Source: Rhodocyclaceae bacterium UBA1310 (GTDB lineage Bacteria > Pseudomonadota > Gammaproteobacteria > Burkholderiales > Rhodocyclaceae). From it: a stretch of DNA of 22,405 nucleotides. Below the pieces are notes generated by a model. It did no database searches and was not told where the DNA came from. It saw only the letters and a program-made list of their open reading frames with translations. Every line of letters begins with the position of its first letter. Positions within the stretch are counted from its first letter, which is position 1. Below are positions 7,744-15,451 of this stretch, one piece after another. The stretch spans positions 1 to 22,405 of the forward strand of contig DBTS01000074.1 in assembly GCA_002307175.1 (NCBI GenBank). Direction: 5' to 3'. The translations under genes were made by a program, and so were the position numbers.

Positions 7744-9276
7744 ATGTCTCCATCGCAAACCTATCGTCCCATTTTTGCACAACCCACTGCGGACGTAATT
7801 ATTGCCATACTGATCCTGATTTTTGCCTCTATTTTTTCTCTACATGTAATTTTCCAGCAGTTTGGCGGCTACGATCTATCTCCGTTGATTGATCTATTCT
7901 GGCGCATTCATAACGGCCAGATACCGGGGAAGGATTTTATCTACACATTTCCGCCCATGATTGCCGTGGCAGCAAAGCTGGTTGCGTGGAAAGACATGAC
8001 ATGGACGGATCTGACGGTATTGAACATTGCTTTCACGGTGGCATCTTTTCTGCTGATGCTGGTCAGCGGTTGGCGTGCCTCAACAAACCGATGGTGGTGG
8101 CCATGCCTGGCGGGCATCGTTTCTATTCCATTGATCTACTGCAATCACCTATGGCATTCAACGTTATCGCAAATTGCAGCCATCGGCAGCCTCTATTGCC
8201 TGTATCTGGTACTGACAGTCGAAAAACCGGCTATCCGACAGCTAACAGGCCTGTTTTTGTTCTCAGCACTCCTTGCACTCAGCAAACAGAATGTTGCACT
8301 TCCGGTCATCGGCCTTAGCCTTCTGATAGTGATCATCGGTGGTTGCAAAAATTCAAAAACCGCCGCATTGACAATATTGTCTGCCTATATTTTCGGAGTA
8401 TTTTTCTACCACTACTATGTTGGGACAAGCCTGCACGACTTTGTCTCATCGTACACGATGGTGACTGGGCGCCTGATTCCAAGCTCCGGGATGCTGGATG
8501 AAATGTCTATGGTTGTCAGCAACAAGGCACTGGGCATATTGCTGATTCTCTTTCTGCCTTTTTTCTGTATGGAGTTCTTTAAAACCCCGCTCACTCCATT
8601 GCGTTACCTGCTCGCTCTGGTGGCGGCTGCGGCGGCGCTCATCCCGGTTCTGACGGACTGGGACACCAAAATGAATGATGCCCCTTTCCCGCTGTTCCTG
8701 TTTGGTCTCGCCTTGATCGGCAAGGTCAATTGTCCGCCTCAGAAGAATTCTCTGGCTTCCAGATTATTCTACCTGCTGCTGGCCTGCGTACTGACAGCAG
8801 CCATCATTGAAGGCTGGACCAGAGAACGCATGTACCATGTTGGCCCAGGGCTTTTTTATGAGTCCCCGACGACAGAAACAGTCGATTCAGGATATTTTTC
8901 AGGCCTAAAAACAGGTGCGCACCTCAAGGCTGTTCTCGATGAAATCCACCAGTTCGTTCCACAAGACAGTGCAACCCCAATCTTCTTCGGCCCCAGAATT
9001 GAATTCGGTTACGCCCTCACAAACAATACATCCCCGCATGGATTCCCCCTCTGGTGGCACCCTGGAACATCCTTTGCACTTCGTGACGAAGAATTAGTCA
9101 TTGGGCTTTTCAAGAAGCAGAATTTCTCAACAATCATTTTCTTGAAAAATGACCGTACCAGAGTCCCTCAGCCTATCCTTGATTACATCGCCAGTCACTA
9201 TACGCAGATACCTGGCACCACAGCACTCGATATTTACCATCCGAAAGACGAAAACCGCGCAAGAGCCACTCAATAA
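7744..9276 (+). CDS. Polytopic membrane protein, GT-C glycosyltransferase-like
   Basis: 510 residues with about ten hydrophobic spans between residues 18 and 358, then a soluble C-terminal part of about 150 residues. The first large loop (about 44-72) reads YDLSPLIDLFWRIHNGQIPG, then KDFIYTFPP, like the acidic and G-x-x-P-x-x-D-F signature that follows TM1 in GT-C/PMT-type lipid-linked sugar transferases. The donor, acceptor and pathway cannot be inferred, and no polysaccharide or lipid-sugar genes lie nearby. The gene and its 300-nt upstream region are clearly richer in A and T than the flanks, suggesting lateral acquisition. The first ATG is used; the sequence before it (AGAAACAAAAACA) has no proper Shine-Dalgarno. 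Its last 7 nt overlap the convergent peptidase gene. Confidence 0.75.
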   Translation: MSPSQTYRPIFAQPTADVIIAILILIFASIFSLHVIFQQFGGYDLSPLIDLFWRIHNGQIPGKDFIYTFPPMIAVAAKLVAWKDMTWTDLTVLNIAFTVASFLLMLVSGWRASTNRWWWPCLAGIVSIPLIYCNHLWHSTLSQIAAIGSLYCLYLVLTVEKPAIRQLTGLFLFSALLALSKQNVALPVIGLSLLIVIIGGCKNSKTAALTILSAYIFGVFFYHYYVGTSLHDFVSSYTMVTGRLIPSSGMLDEMSMVVSNKALGILLILFLPFFCMEFFKTPLTPLRYLLALVAAAAALIPVLTDWDTKMNDAPFPLFLFGLALIGKVNCPPQKNSLASRLFYLLLACVLTAAIIEGWTRERMYHVGPGLFYESPTTETVDSGYFSGLKTGAHLKAVLDEIHQFVPQDSATPIFFGPRIEFGYALTNNTSPHGFPLWWHPGTSFALRDEELVIGLFKKQNFSTIIFLKNDRTRVPQPILDYIASHYTQIPGTTALDIYHPKDENRARATQ

Positions 9277-9839
9277 CGCCCGATAAAGTCACCCGGATCG
9301 AGGTAGTACATCTTGCGCCAACCCTGGGTTTCGTGGGTGATACGCCAGGGCTGTGGCACGGCGCTGAGGATGGCGTAATGCAGATGTGGCGGTTTGCCCT
9401 GGGCGTTGCCGCTGGTGCCCACTGCGCCGATCTGCTCGCCACGGGAAACAAAGCGCGGCACGTGGGTGGGGGCATCGAGGTGCGCGTAGTAATGCACATG
9501 CCAGTGCGGGCCGAGCACGGCCACCACATTGCCACCTGCGCCAAACGGCCCCTGGTAGATCACCACCCCGCCCGTGGCGGCCAGCACGGGCTGTGCACGC
9601 TTGGCAAAGATGTCGATGCCCTTGTGCACGCCTGATGGCCCCCAGGGCTCGTACCAGAAAGACTTCGGATTCCAGTCCGCCCGCTTCGCTCCCTGCACGG
9701 GAATCATCACCCGCTCGGGCAGCAGGTAGCCAAGGAGCAGGATCACAAGGAGAGCGAGCAGCGCGTAGCGCAGCCAGCGCAGGAGGCGACGAAATGCCGG
9801 TGCGAAACTGGTCGCAGTGTTCGATGGTGAGCTGAGCAT
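9270..9839 (-). CDS. M23-family membrane-anchored metallopeptidase
   Basis: 189 residues. One TM segment (about 25-40) follows a basic N-terminus. The LytM/M23 core shows the zinc motif HKGID (His72, Asp76), a YYAHL segment with His120, and the second zinc/catalytic motif HLHY (His152, His154). This family cleaves peptidoglycan cross-links or acts as a cell-wall hydrolase activator. All expected metal ligands are visible, so it should be active, facing the periplasm. It is shorter than many M23 proteins and has no LysM or coiled-coil part. It is convergent with the GT-C-like gene and divergent from the pectate-lyase gene; a shared function with either is not evident. Confidence 0.92.
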   Translation of the reverse strand: MLSSPSNTATSFAPAFRRLLRWLRYALLALLVILLLGYLLPERVMIPVQGAKRADWNPKSFWYEPWGPSGVHKGIDIFAKRAQPVLAATGGVVIYQGPFGAGGNVVAVLGPHWHVHYYAHLDAPTHVPRFVSRGEQIGAVGTSGNAQGKPPHLHYAILSAVPQPWRITHETQGWRKMYYLDPGDFIGRY

Positions 9840-9978
9840 TGAGCGAAACGGGACAAAACGGAAGACATTACGGGAATACTACTCCGGAATGCTGCAACAC
9901 CAGTGCAGGTGATAAAACGGGCCGATCGATGGTGAGCAACAATTGGCAAACTCCGCCCGGCACGCAGGTTGGCGTATG

Positions 9979-9998
9979 CTATCCGCGCATTCGGATAG
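9979..9998. promoter_or_regulatory. Perfect 7-bp inverted repeat upstream of pectate-lyase gene
   Basis: CTATCCG (9979-9985) and CGGATAG (9992-9998) face each other across CGCATT, about 60 nt before the lyase start. It lies in the divergent spacer between the peptidase and lyase genes (9840-10058). It could be an operator; no cognate regulator lies next to it. Confidence 0.35.
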
Positions 9999-10058
9999 AC
10001 TTGCATCCGGAAGGCATCTCCTCATCCCTTGAAGAGCCTGTCCCCAAAAAGGAATCTC

Positions 10059-11366
10059 ATGAAAGGTTTCTGGATTTTCACCTTATGCGCCGCCTGCAGT
10101 GTTCCGCTGGCACATGCCGCCTCCGTAGCCGAAAGCTTTGGTCTGACGGGCTTCGGCACCGAAACGCAGGCAGGTGATGGCGGCGCCATCGTGCGGGTGA
10201 CCACGCTTGCAGCTGATGGCCCGGGCTCGCTACGCGAGGCGCTGCGCCAGCGCGGCCCACGCGTGATCATCTTCGAGGTGGGTGGGGTGATTGATCTGGC
10301 GCGGCACTCGCTGGTGCTCGCGGAGCCTTTCGTGACGATTGCCGGGCAGACCGCGCCAGCACCGGGAATCACGCTGATCCGGGGCGGGCTGGAGATCCGC
10401 ACACACGATGTGCTGATGCAGCATGTGCGCTTCCGCATGGGTGACGCCGGCCTGCCGCGCTACACCGACCCGGCATTCACCAAGGGCTGGGATGTGGAGG
10501 TGACAACCAATGGCCGTGAGGCCTACAACATCGTCATCGACCACTGCTCCTTTGCCTGGGCGGTGGATGAGAACCTCTCGGTTTCCGGCCCGCGCTACGA
10601 CGGGCCTGAGGGCACTTCGCACCGCGTAACGCTGTCGAACAACATCATCGCCGAGGGGCTGATGGTGTCCACCCATTCGAAGAAGGAGCCGCATTCCAAG
10701 GGCTCGCTGATTCACGACAATGTGCAGGAGGTGGCGATTCTCGGCAACCTCTATGCGCACAATGATGATCGTAATCCCCTCTTCAAGGGCGGCACCACCG
10801 GAGTGTTTGCCAACAACCTGATCTACGATCCGGGGCGCTTCGCCATCTCTGCCGGCGCGGCGGTCTCCGAATGGGAAGGCCGCGCGCCGCCTCCCCTGCC
10901 CCGCCTCGCAGTGGTGGGTAATGCGCTGTTAGGTGGTAGCAGCACACGCCTGAAGGCTTTCGTGGTGGCCAATTCCGGTGGCAAGTCGCCGCTGGGTGGC
11001 GCGCAGGTCTATCTGGCCGACAATCTTCTGACGTTGCGCAACGCAACTTCGCTGCCGGAGACCGGGCCACAGATCACGCGGCTCGAGACGGTTCCGCTGT
11101 GGCCAGAAGGTTTCCAGGCGATTCCGGCAGCCCAGGTGAAGAATACTGTGCTGGCCCACGCCGGCGCCCGCCCATTGCAGCGCGACGAGGTGGATACGCG
11201 CATCGTGGCTGGCGTGCGGGATGGCGGCGGGCGCGTGATCGACAGCCAGGAAGACGTGGGCGGCTATCCGCCCGTGCAAGCCGCCGTAACACGCCATATC
11301 GATGTGCCGGAGCACGATGTGGCAGCGTGGCTGCGAGGGCTTTCGGATGCGCTGATCGGGCAGTAA
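10059..11366 (+). CDS. Secreted pectate-lyase-like right-handed beta-helix protein
   Basis: 435 residues from the chosen ATG. Signal peptide 1-20 ends AHA. The mature protein starts with the pectate lyase pattern VRVTTLAADGPGSLREAL and VIIFEVGGVIDL. It continues with repeated beta-helix turns, VIDHCSFAWAVDENLSV (about 159-175, likely calcium-binding Asp/Glu) and HNDDRNPLF (about 234-242), where the Arg fits the family's catalytic base. This is polysaccharide lyase family 1-like; pectate or a related polyuronate is the expected substrate. A longer frame opens at a TTG 30 nt upstream, but AAGGAA sits 5 nt before this ATG and the signal peptide begins here. The gene stands alone. Confidence 0.85.
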   Translation: MKGFWIFTLCAACSVPLAHAASVAESFGLTGFGTETQAGDGGAIVRVTTLAADGPGSLREALRQRGPRVIIFEVGGVIDLARHSLVLAEPFVTIAGQTAPAPGITLIRGGLEIRTHDVLMQHVRFRMGDAGLPRYTDPAFTKGWDVEVTTNGREAYNIVIDHCSFAWAVDENLSVSGPRYDGPEGTSHRVTLSNNIIAEGLMVSTHSKKEPHSKGSLIHDNVQEVAILGNLYAHNDDRNPLFKGGTTGVFANNLIYDPGRFAISAGAAVSEWEGRAPPPLPRLAVVGNALLGGSSTRLKAFVVANSGGKSPLGGAQVYLADNLLTLRNATSLPETGPQITRLETVPLWPEGFQAIPAAQVKNTVLAHAGARPLQRDEVDTRIVAGVRDGGGRVIDSQEDVGGYPPVQAAVTRHIDVPEHDVAAWLRGLSDALIGQ

Positions 11367-11680
11367 ATCCGATATTTTGCGCAATCCACTAAGCATATCA
11401 GCACCCTACTTCATCACCCACGACAATGCGCTCGCCAGATCGGTGCTGTGTCCGATGGCGCACAGACCACCTGTGCCGCCATGCACACACTGGGGACAAA
11501 TCACCCGTATGACCCAGTTGGCTGCATCTGGTCCACCCTGCCGGGGTGACCAGACCCACAGGCTGGGGGCTTCAATTGTCGCTCCCGCTACGGGCGCAGA
11601 GAGAATATCGCGCCGCCACGCTCCGCAGAGGCTGATTTCCACCGGGCAAACACCCACAGGATAACCAAAGGATAGCAGTC
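11367..11680. other. Intergenic spacer, no gene seen
   Basis: About 310 bases between the lyase stop and the leader ORF. Frames on both strands are short, Trp/Cys-rich and start without ribosome sites, so none is called. No terminator-like stem with a T-run was seen after the lyase gene. Confidence 0.5.
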
Positions 11681-11791
11681 ATGACAGGCAGACACGTTGC
11701 AACATTTCCGGGCGGCACGGTGCATGCCTGCCGCAGGCCGGCACTTCAATGCACTATGCATGGAATGGCAATGATTTTTCACACATCATGA
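11681..11791 (+). CDS. Possible leader peptide ORF coupled to the ABC exporter
   Basis: ATG at 11681 with AAAGGA 8 nt upstream opens a 36-codon frame (MTGRHVATFPGG..., ending FHTS). Its TGA (11789-11791) overlaps the ATG of the ATPase gene (11788-11790) as ATGA. The ATPase start has no ribosome site of its own, so translation through this small ORF would explain how the ATPase is initiated. The ORF also spans the hairpin at 11720-11744. Leader peptides upstream of drug-export and resistance genes are known to control them by ribosome stalling; that role here is inference. The peptide matches nothing I know. Confidence 0.4.
   Translation: MTGRHVATFPGGTVHACRRPALQCTMHGMAMIFHTS
11720..11744 (+). 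promoter_or_regulatory. Hairpin inside the leader region of the ABC exporter
   Basis: GTGC (11720-11723) pairs with GCAC (11741-11744), and GCCTGC (11726-11731) faces GCAGGC (11733-11738) around a single central base. It lies within the leader ORF, 44 nt before the ATPase start. It could hold ribosomes or act as an attenuator. Confidence 0.35.
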
Positions 11792-12591
11792 CGCCCCCGA
11801 TTCTGGAGACCAAATCGCTGACTCGCCGCTTTGGGACATTTACGGCTGTCGATACGCTGGACTTGACCGTGAGCCGGGGCGAGATATTCGGGCTGCTGGG
11901 TTCCAATGGGGCGGGCAAGACAACGACGATCAAGATGCTCACAACGTTGCTCCCACCCTCTTTCGGCGATGCGTTCGTGGCGGGATTTTCGGTGATCCAT
12001 GATGCCGTCAAGGTACGCCGCGCAATTGGCTACGTGCCCCAGGGAGTCTCGGCAGATGGTTCCCTGACGGGCTACGAAAACCTGCTCATCTTTGCCAAGC
12101 TCTATGACCTGCCGCGCCGCGAGCAGCAGGCCCGAATTGCCGAAGTTCTCGAATACATGGGCCTGACCACCGATGCCGGGCGCCTTGTAGCTGAATTCTC
12201 GGGTGGCATGATCCGCCGCCTGGAAATTGCGCAATCCATGCTCCATCGCCCGCAGCTGCTGATCCTGGACGAGCCGACAGTGGGCCTGGACCCAATCGCC
12301 CGCGATGAAGTCTGGAAACACCTTCTCGATCTGCGCACCCGAAACAGCACCACGCTATTCTTCACGACTCACTACATGGAGGAGGCGGAAGGCTATTGTG
12401 ATCGCGTGGCGATCATGCATCAGGGCAAAATTGCTGCCCTGGGTACGTGCAAGGAGCTGGAAGGCCTGCTAGGCAAGGGCAGCCACAGCCTGAACGAAGT
12501 CTTTACACACTTTGCCGGCAGCGAAATTGATACGGGTGGAAGTTTCCACGAAGTGGCCGCCGAGCGGGCGACAGCGCAACGCATGGGGTAA
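11788..12591 (+). CDS. ABC-2-type exporter ATP-binding protein
   Basis: 267 residues. Walker A is GSNGAGKTT (38-46), Q-loop Gln85, signature FSGGM (137-141), Walker B LLILDEP (157-163), D-loop GLDP (166-169), and switch His195 (TTHYMEEA). The DrrA/NodI-like order and the C-terminal extension after residue 215 mark it as an exporter ATPase of the daunorubicin-resistance type. The frame is open from 11749, but the ATG at 11788 gives the family-typical N-terminus (LETKSLTRRFG) and overlaps the stop of the leader ORF. The permease gene follows 9 nt later, so the two form one exporter. The exported substrate cannot be told from sequence; drugs, lipids or polysaccharide precursors are all possible. 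Confidence 0.93.
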   Translation: MTPPILETKSLTRRFGTFTAVDTLDLTVSRGEIFGLLGSNGAGKTTTIKMLTTLLPPSFGDAFVAGFSVIHDAVKVRRAIGYVPQGVSADGSLTGYENLLIFAKLYDLPRREQQARIAEVLEYMGLTTDAGRLVAEFSGGMIRRLEIAQSMLHRPQLLILDEPTVGLDPIARDEVWKHLLDLRTRNSTTLFFTTHYMEEAEGYCDRVAIMHQGKIAALGTCKELEGLLGKGSHSLNEVFTHFAGSEIDTGGSFHEVAAERATAQRMG

Positions 12592-12600
12592 AACGCAGCC

Positions 12601-13392
12601 ATGACCAATATTCTTCCGGCCATTACCGGTTTTCTGGACAAGACCTTCGTTATCGCCGAATTTGAACTGAGGAAACTGCGTCACGACTATACCGAACTCG
12701 TCACGCGTGCACTGCAGCCAGCACTGTGGTTGCTGATCTTCGGTCAGGTTTTCTCGCACAGCGGCACCATGCACACGGGAAACATTCCTTACATCGACTT
12801 CATCGCACCCGGCATTCTTGCGCAGAGCGTGCTCTTCGTGGCCATTTTCTATGGCATCAATGTGATCTGGGAACGTGATCTGGGCATCGTGCAACGCTTT
12901 CTCGTGAGCCCCACACCACGTGCCGCACTGGTGCTTGGCAAAGGGTTCTCTGCGGGCGCACGCACGCTGTCGCAGGCGGCAGTGGTGTATTGCCTCTCTC
13001 TGCTGCTGGGCGTAAAACTGGACTGGAGCCCCCTGGCTCTGCTCAATGTGGTGGTGATAGTCATCCTCGCGGCAACCATGTTTTCCACCTTCTCGCTGAT
13101 CATTGCCTGCATCGTAAAAACGCGTGAACGATTCATGGGAGTGGGCCAGGTGCTCACAATGCCGCTGTTTTTCGCCAGTAATGCGATCTATCCGACCGAC
13201 ATGATGCCCGCATGGCTGCGCTTCATCTCACACATCAATCCGCTCACCTATGTTGTGGATGGCCTGCGCGCCTCGATGCTGCCGGAGGGGATCAGCACAT
13301 TCGGCCTTGGTTACGACTATGCCGTCATCGGCGTTGCCACCATTATCCTGGTCTGGATTGGCTCCCGACTGTATCCGCATCTGGCGTTGTGA
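12601..13392 (+). CDS. ABC-2-type exporter permease
   Basis: 263 residues with six predicted membrane spans. The cytoplasmic N-terminus has the amphipathic stretch AEFELRKLRHDYTELVTRALQP cut by TM1 (start ALWLLIFGQVF). The FLVSPTPRAALVLGK loop after TM2 is characteristic of DrrB/NodJ-type ABC-2 membrane domains and contacts the ATPase. The ASNAIYPTDMMPAWLRFIS segment and INPLTYVVDGLR near the C-terminus are further family signatures. It forms the transmembrane half of the exporter with the preceding ATPase, from which it is separated by 9 nt. It is probably a homodimer in the inner membrane. A strong stem lies 23 nt after its stop. Confidence 0.93.
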   Translation: MTNILPAITGFLDKTFVIAEFELRKLRHDYTELVTRALQPALWLLIFGQVFSHSGTMHTGNIPYIDFIAPGILAQSVLFVAIFYGINVIWERDLGIVQRFLVSPTPRAALVLGKGFSAGARTLSQAAVVYCLSLLLGVKLDWSPLALLNVVVIVILAATMFSTFSLIIACIVKTRERFMGVGQVLTMPLFFASNAIYPTDMMPAWLRFISHINPLTYVVDGLRASMLPEGISTFGLGYDYAVIGVATIILVWIGSRLYPHLAL

Positions 13393-13414
13393 CGGAAACC
13401 AGAGGCACAGGCAA

Positions 13415-13448
13415 GATAAAGGCCAGTCGAACAGCACTGGCCTTTATC
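13415..13448 (+). terminator. 13-bp perfect stem after the exporter operon
   Basis: GATAAAGGCCAGT (13415-13427) and ACTGGCCTTTATC (13436-13448) form a perfect stem with an 8-nt loop. The T-rich tract is inside the stem rather than after it, so it may act as a weak or bidirectional terminator for the convergent exporter and BON genes, or stabilise the 3' end. Confidence 0.6.
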
Positions 13449-13664
13449 AACTGTTGGATTCCCCTCTAACGATCCATTGCAGGGGAAACAGAAAGAGGAA
13501 AACAACAGGCATGCGATCAACCCATGAGATGGCAGTCTTTTCGCATGTAACGACAGGACTCTTGTTTGCGCAATCCAAAGGATTCCGTTGCACTCCTGGC
13601 GCAGCCATCTTGGTCTTCCCGTGGCTGTCGGCAGTTTGGAACCTAACACTCATCGGGCCCTGAC

Positions 13665-14330
13665 TCAACAAAGAAAATTCATGTTATCGACAACCCGCCT
13701 GACGCCGGGGCTGCCCCAGGCAGAACGCTTTGCCAGTTCGCGCTCAGCCCAGTTATGCACGGCGCCGGTCAGGGTGACATCGTGCCCGCTCACGTTGACC
13801 GATATCTCATCTCCATCACTTGTCGAAAGCCGCTTGAGGGCCGCTTCAATACTTGACTTGACGATACTGGCCGACGGGCTTGAAGAAATCGGCGTGCGGA
13901 TTGAAATCTGGTTGGAAACACCGGTCACGCCCGACAGATTGCGCACACGCTTGGCCGCATCCTGGCGTTGATATTGCCACTCAACTTCACCAGAGAGGGT
14001 CAGCCAGCCCTTCTCCACCGACACCTTGATCGGGTCTTCGGGCAGGGCGACGCTCCAGCCCAGAATGCTTTTGACGGAACGCGCAATGTCAGCATCCGTG
14101 CGTTCGCCAAGAGCGGATAGCTTGACCTGCAGTTCCACGGCCAAGGCATTCACCCCACCCACGCGCTGCGCAGCACGCTCTGCGTTCCATTTCTCGGCAT
14201 AGCTGCCGACTTCACCTGTCAGCGATACCACACCCTCTTTCACCTGAACGCCGATCTGTGCAGCATGCACAGAGGGTTCCCAGGCAAGCTCATCCATCAC
14301 ATCCTGCTGGAGTTGGGAGTCTGTTTTCAT
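13665..14330 (-). CDS. Three-BON-domain protein
   Basis: 221 residues from the ATG at 14330; AGGA lies 9 nt upstream, and the longer frame (start 14366) adds only a non-family stretch. Three BON domains follow each other: about 1-71 (KEGVVSLTGEVGSYAEKW), 72-148 (EKGWLTLSGEVEWQYQRQ) and 149-221 (SGHDVTLTGAVHNWAERE). Each shows the hallmark glycine and the x-LxG-x-V pattern. BON domains bind phospholipid or act in envelope stress responses (OsmY, DolP), but this protein has no signal peptide and should be cytoplasmic, like the three-BON proteins found in stress-response loci of proteobacteria. It stands alone, convergent with the ABC exporter. Confidence 0.88.
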   Translation of the reverse strand: MKTDSQLQQDVMDELAWEPSVHAAQIGVQVKEGVVSLTGEVGSYAEKWNAERAAQRVGGVNALAVELQVKLSALGERTDADIARSVKSILGWSVALPEDPIKVSVEKGWLTLSGEVEWQYQRQDAAKRVRNLSGVTGVSNQISIRTPISSSPSASIVKSSIEAALKRLSTSDGDEISVNVSGHDVTLTGAVHNWAERELAKRSAWGSPGVRRVVDNMNFLC

Positions 14331-14829
14331 GATCGTTATTCCTATTGATTGGGGAATATCGACCATGCGCCCTATGCAAAAACCTATCCGTACGCCAGCG
14401 CACCCGGTAGACGCTTATTTTTCGGAACAGCAATCAGTCCAATTTCCAGTCCCCGCCCGTGCGCTACCGCACAGAGCAGTGCCCGGCACCATCCGACGCA
14501 TGGAAGATGAAGATAGATATTGCACCCTCTGGGCGGAGGCTCGACCGGCGCAACTCCGCTGCGCTACATTGTTCCCTGTCGGCGTACGAAAAGCAGACCG
14601 ACGCGTAATATTTTCCTGTGGCACGCCTGACAAAAACAGATGCATGGCGATTATCAGAAGGATCTTGAGACGAGCCACACCGCTTATTACTCAATCAGCC
14701 ACATTTATTAAAGCGGCCTTATCGCCCGAGCAAAAAGTACAATTGGTTTTCACGCGCTGGCAGGCATAGGATTCACTCAAGCACTCGATATGAGTGCCTC
14801 CCCCAACACCAGACACGTAGAGGCTTATC
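14331..14829. other. Intergenic region with dispersed repeat and possible promoter
   Basis: About 500 bases upstream of the BON gene and the 60-residue ORF. It contains repeat copy B (14522-14588). The plus frame spanning 14329-14769 lacks a family match, crosses the repeat, and is not called. TTGGTT (14743-14748), an 18-nt gap and TAGGAT (14767-14772) could be a sigma-70 promoter for the 60-residue ORF. A 6-bp hairpin GCACTC/GAGTGC follows at 14781-14797. Confidence 0.45.
14522..14588 (+). repeat. Dispersed repeat unit, copy B
   Basis: Blocks GCACCCTCTGGGCGGAGGC, CGGCGCAACTCCGCT, ACATTGTTCCC and GGCGTACG appear in the same order as in copy A (6966-7027, minus) and copy C (15274-15340). The palindromic core is slightly decayed here (CCTCTGGGCGGAGG). 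Confidence 0.75.
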
Positions 14830-15012
14830 ATGGTACCCACCTTTGGATCATCGGATTTCGAACCGGGCAGGAAAGCGTACGTGAGCGCTGAAGATCAGGA
14901 ACGCGCTGGCTATCTCTCCGAAGTCACCCTCAACAGTACCGAATTTGGCGCCGGCTCCGGCGTGATGCGCTTTATCGCGAGCATCATCGAGAAGGTTCCG
15001 CCAATGCTGTAA
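14830..15012 (+). CDS. Small 60-residue protein of unknown function
   Basis: 60 codons starting MVPTFGSSDFEPG and ending IIEKVPPML. AGAGG lies 7 nt before the ATG, and a textbook intrinsic terminator begins 32 nt after the stop, so the ORF sits in a complete small transcription unit. Codon choice (third-position G and C) resembles neighbouring real genes. There is no signal peptide, TM segment or cysteine. The C-terminal 17 residues could form an amphipathic helix. I do not recognise a family. Confidence 0.6.
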   Translation: MVPTFGSSDFEPGRKAYVSAEDQERAGYLSEVTLNSTEFGAGSGVMRFIASIIEKVPPML

Positions 15013-15043
15013 TGCAGTAATCGTTGTCTCCTCCTCTTGGAAT

Positions 15044-15071
15044 GCCCGCATGTTGAAGCGGGCTTTTTTTT
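15044..15071 (+). terminator. Rho-independent terminator
   Basis: GCCCGC (15044-15049) and GCGGGC (15058-15063) form a 6-bp GC stem with an 8-nt loop, followed immediately by eight T residues (15064-15071). It ends the unit carrying the 60-residue ORF. Confidence 0.9.
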
Positions 15072-15177
15072 GGATTCGGAATGCCAATGATACAGATCGG
15101 GGGGCTGAAAAATCGCCTGTGGCGCCTTCCTACGGAAAGGGTTTGACCTCTGCTGCAGTTCGCGGCGCGGTGCGCTA

Positions 15178-15246
<69 letters not shown>

Positions 15247-15273
15247 ACGAAGGATACGCGTCACGATCAGCTT

Positions 15274-15340
15274 GCGCCCTCCGGGCGGAGGCTTTACCGG
15301 GCAATTCCGCCTTGCTCCATTGTGCCGCTGCGTGCGCCCT
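15274..15340 (+). repeat. Dispersed repeat unit, copy C
   Basis: GCGCCCTCCGGGCGGAGGC is followed by CGGGCAATTCCGCC and CCATTGTGCCGCTG, the block order of copies A and B. Similarity to copy A continues to TACGCAAACC just beyond (about 15342-15352). It begins 27 nt after the GTTGCC array. Confidence 0.75.
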
Positions 15341-15402
15341 TGTACGCAAACCTGCGCTGTGTGCCGATGATGCGGGCTCAATGAACGTGTGCTACCGGGC
15401 AT

Positions 15403-15428
15403 GAAAAACGGGCCCACATGGAGCCCGT
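15403..15428 (-). terminator. Rho-independent terminator of the tannase-like gene
   Basis: On the minus strand ACGGGC and GCCCGT (15423-15428 and 15408-15413) form a 6-bp stem with a 9-nt loop, followed by a run of five T (plus-strand A at 15404-15408). It lies 24 nt past the stop of the esterase gene. Confidence 0.75.
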
Positions 15429-15451
15429 CTGGTGAGTGCTGAATCGCTGTA

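Noticed and set aside
11406..11657. 83-codon minus-strand frame between the lyase and exporter genes
   Set aside because: No ribosome site, Trp/Cys-rich composition and no family resemblance.
13511..13663. 50-codon plus-strand ORF (MRSTHEMAVFSHV...) with a partly hydrophobic C-terminus
   Set aside because: The ribosome site is poorly spaced, it lies after the exporter stem, and composition is not convincing. It is possible but unsupported.
14329..14769. 146-codon plus-strand frame upstream of the 60-residue ORF
   Set aside because: It crosses dispersed repeat B and overlaps the BON gene's start region; no recognisable protein features.
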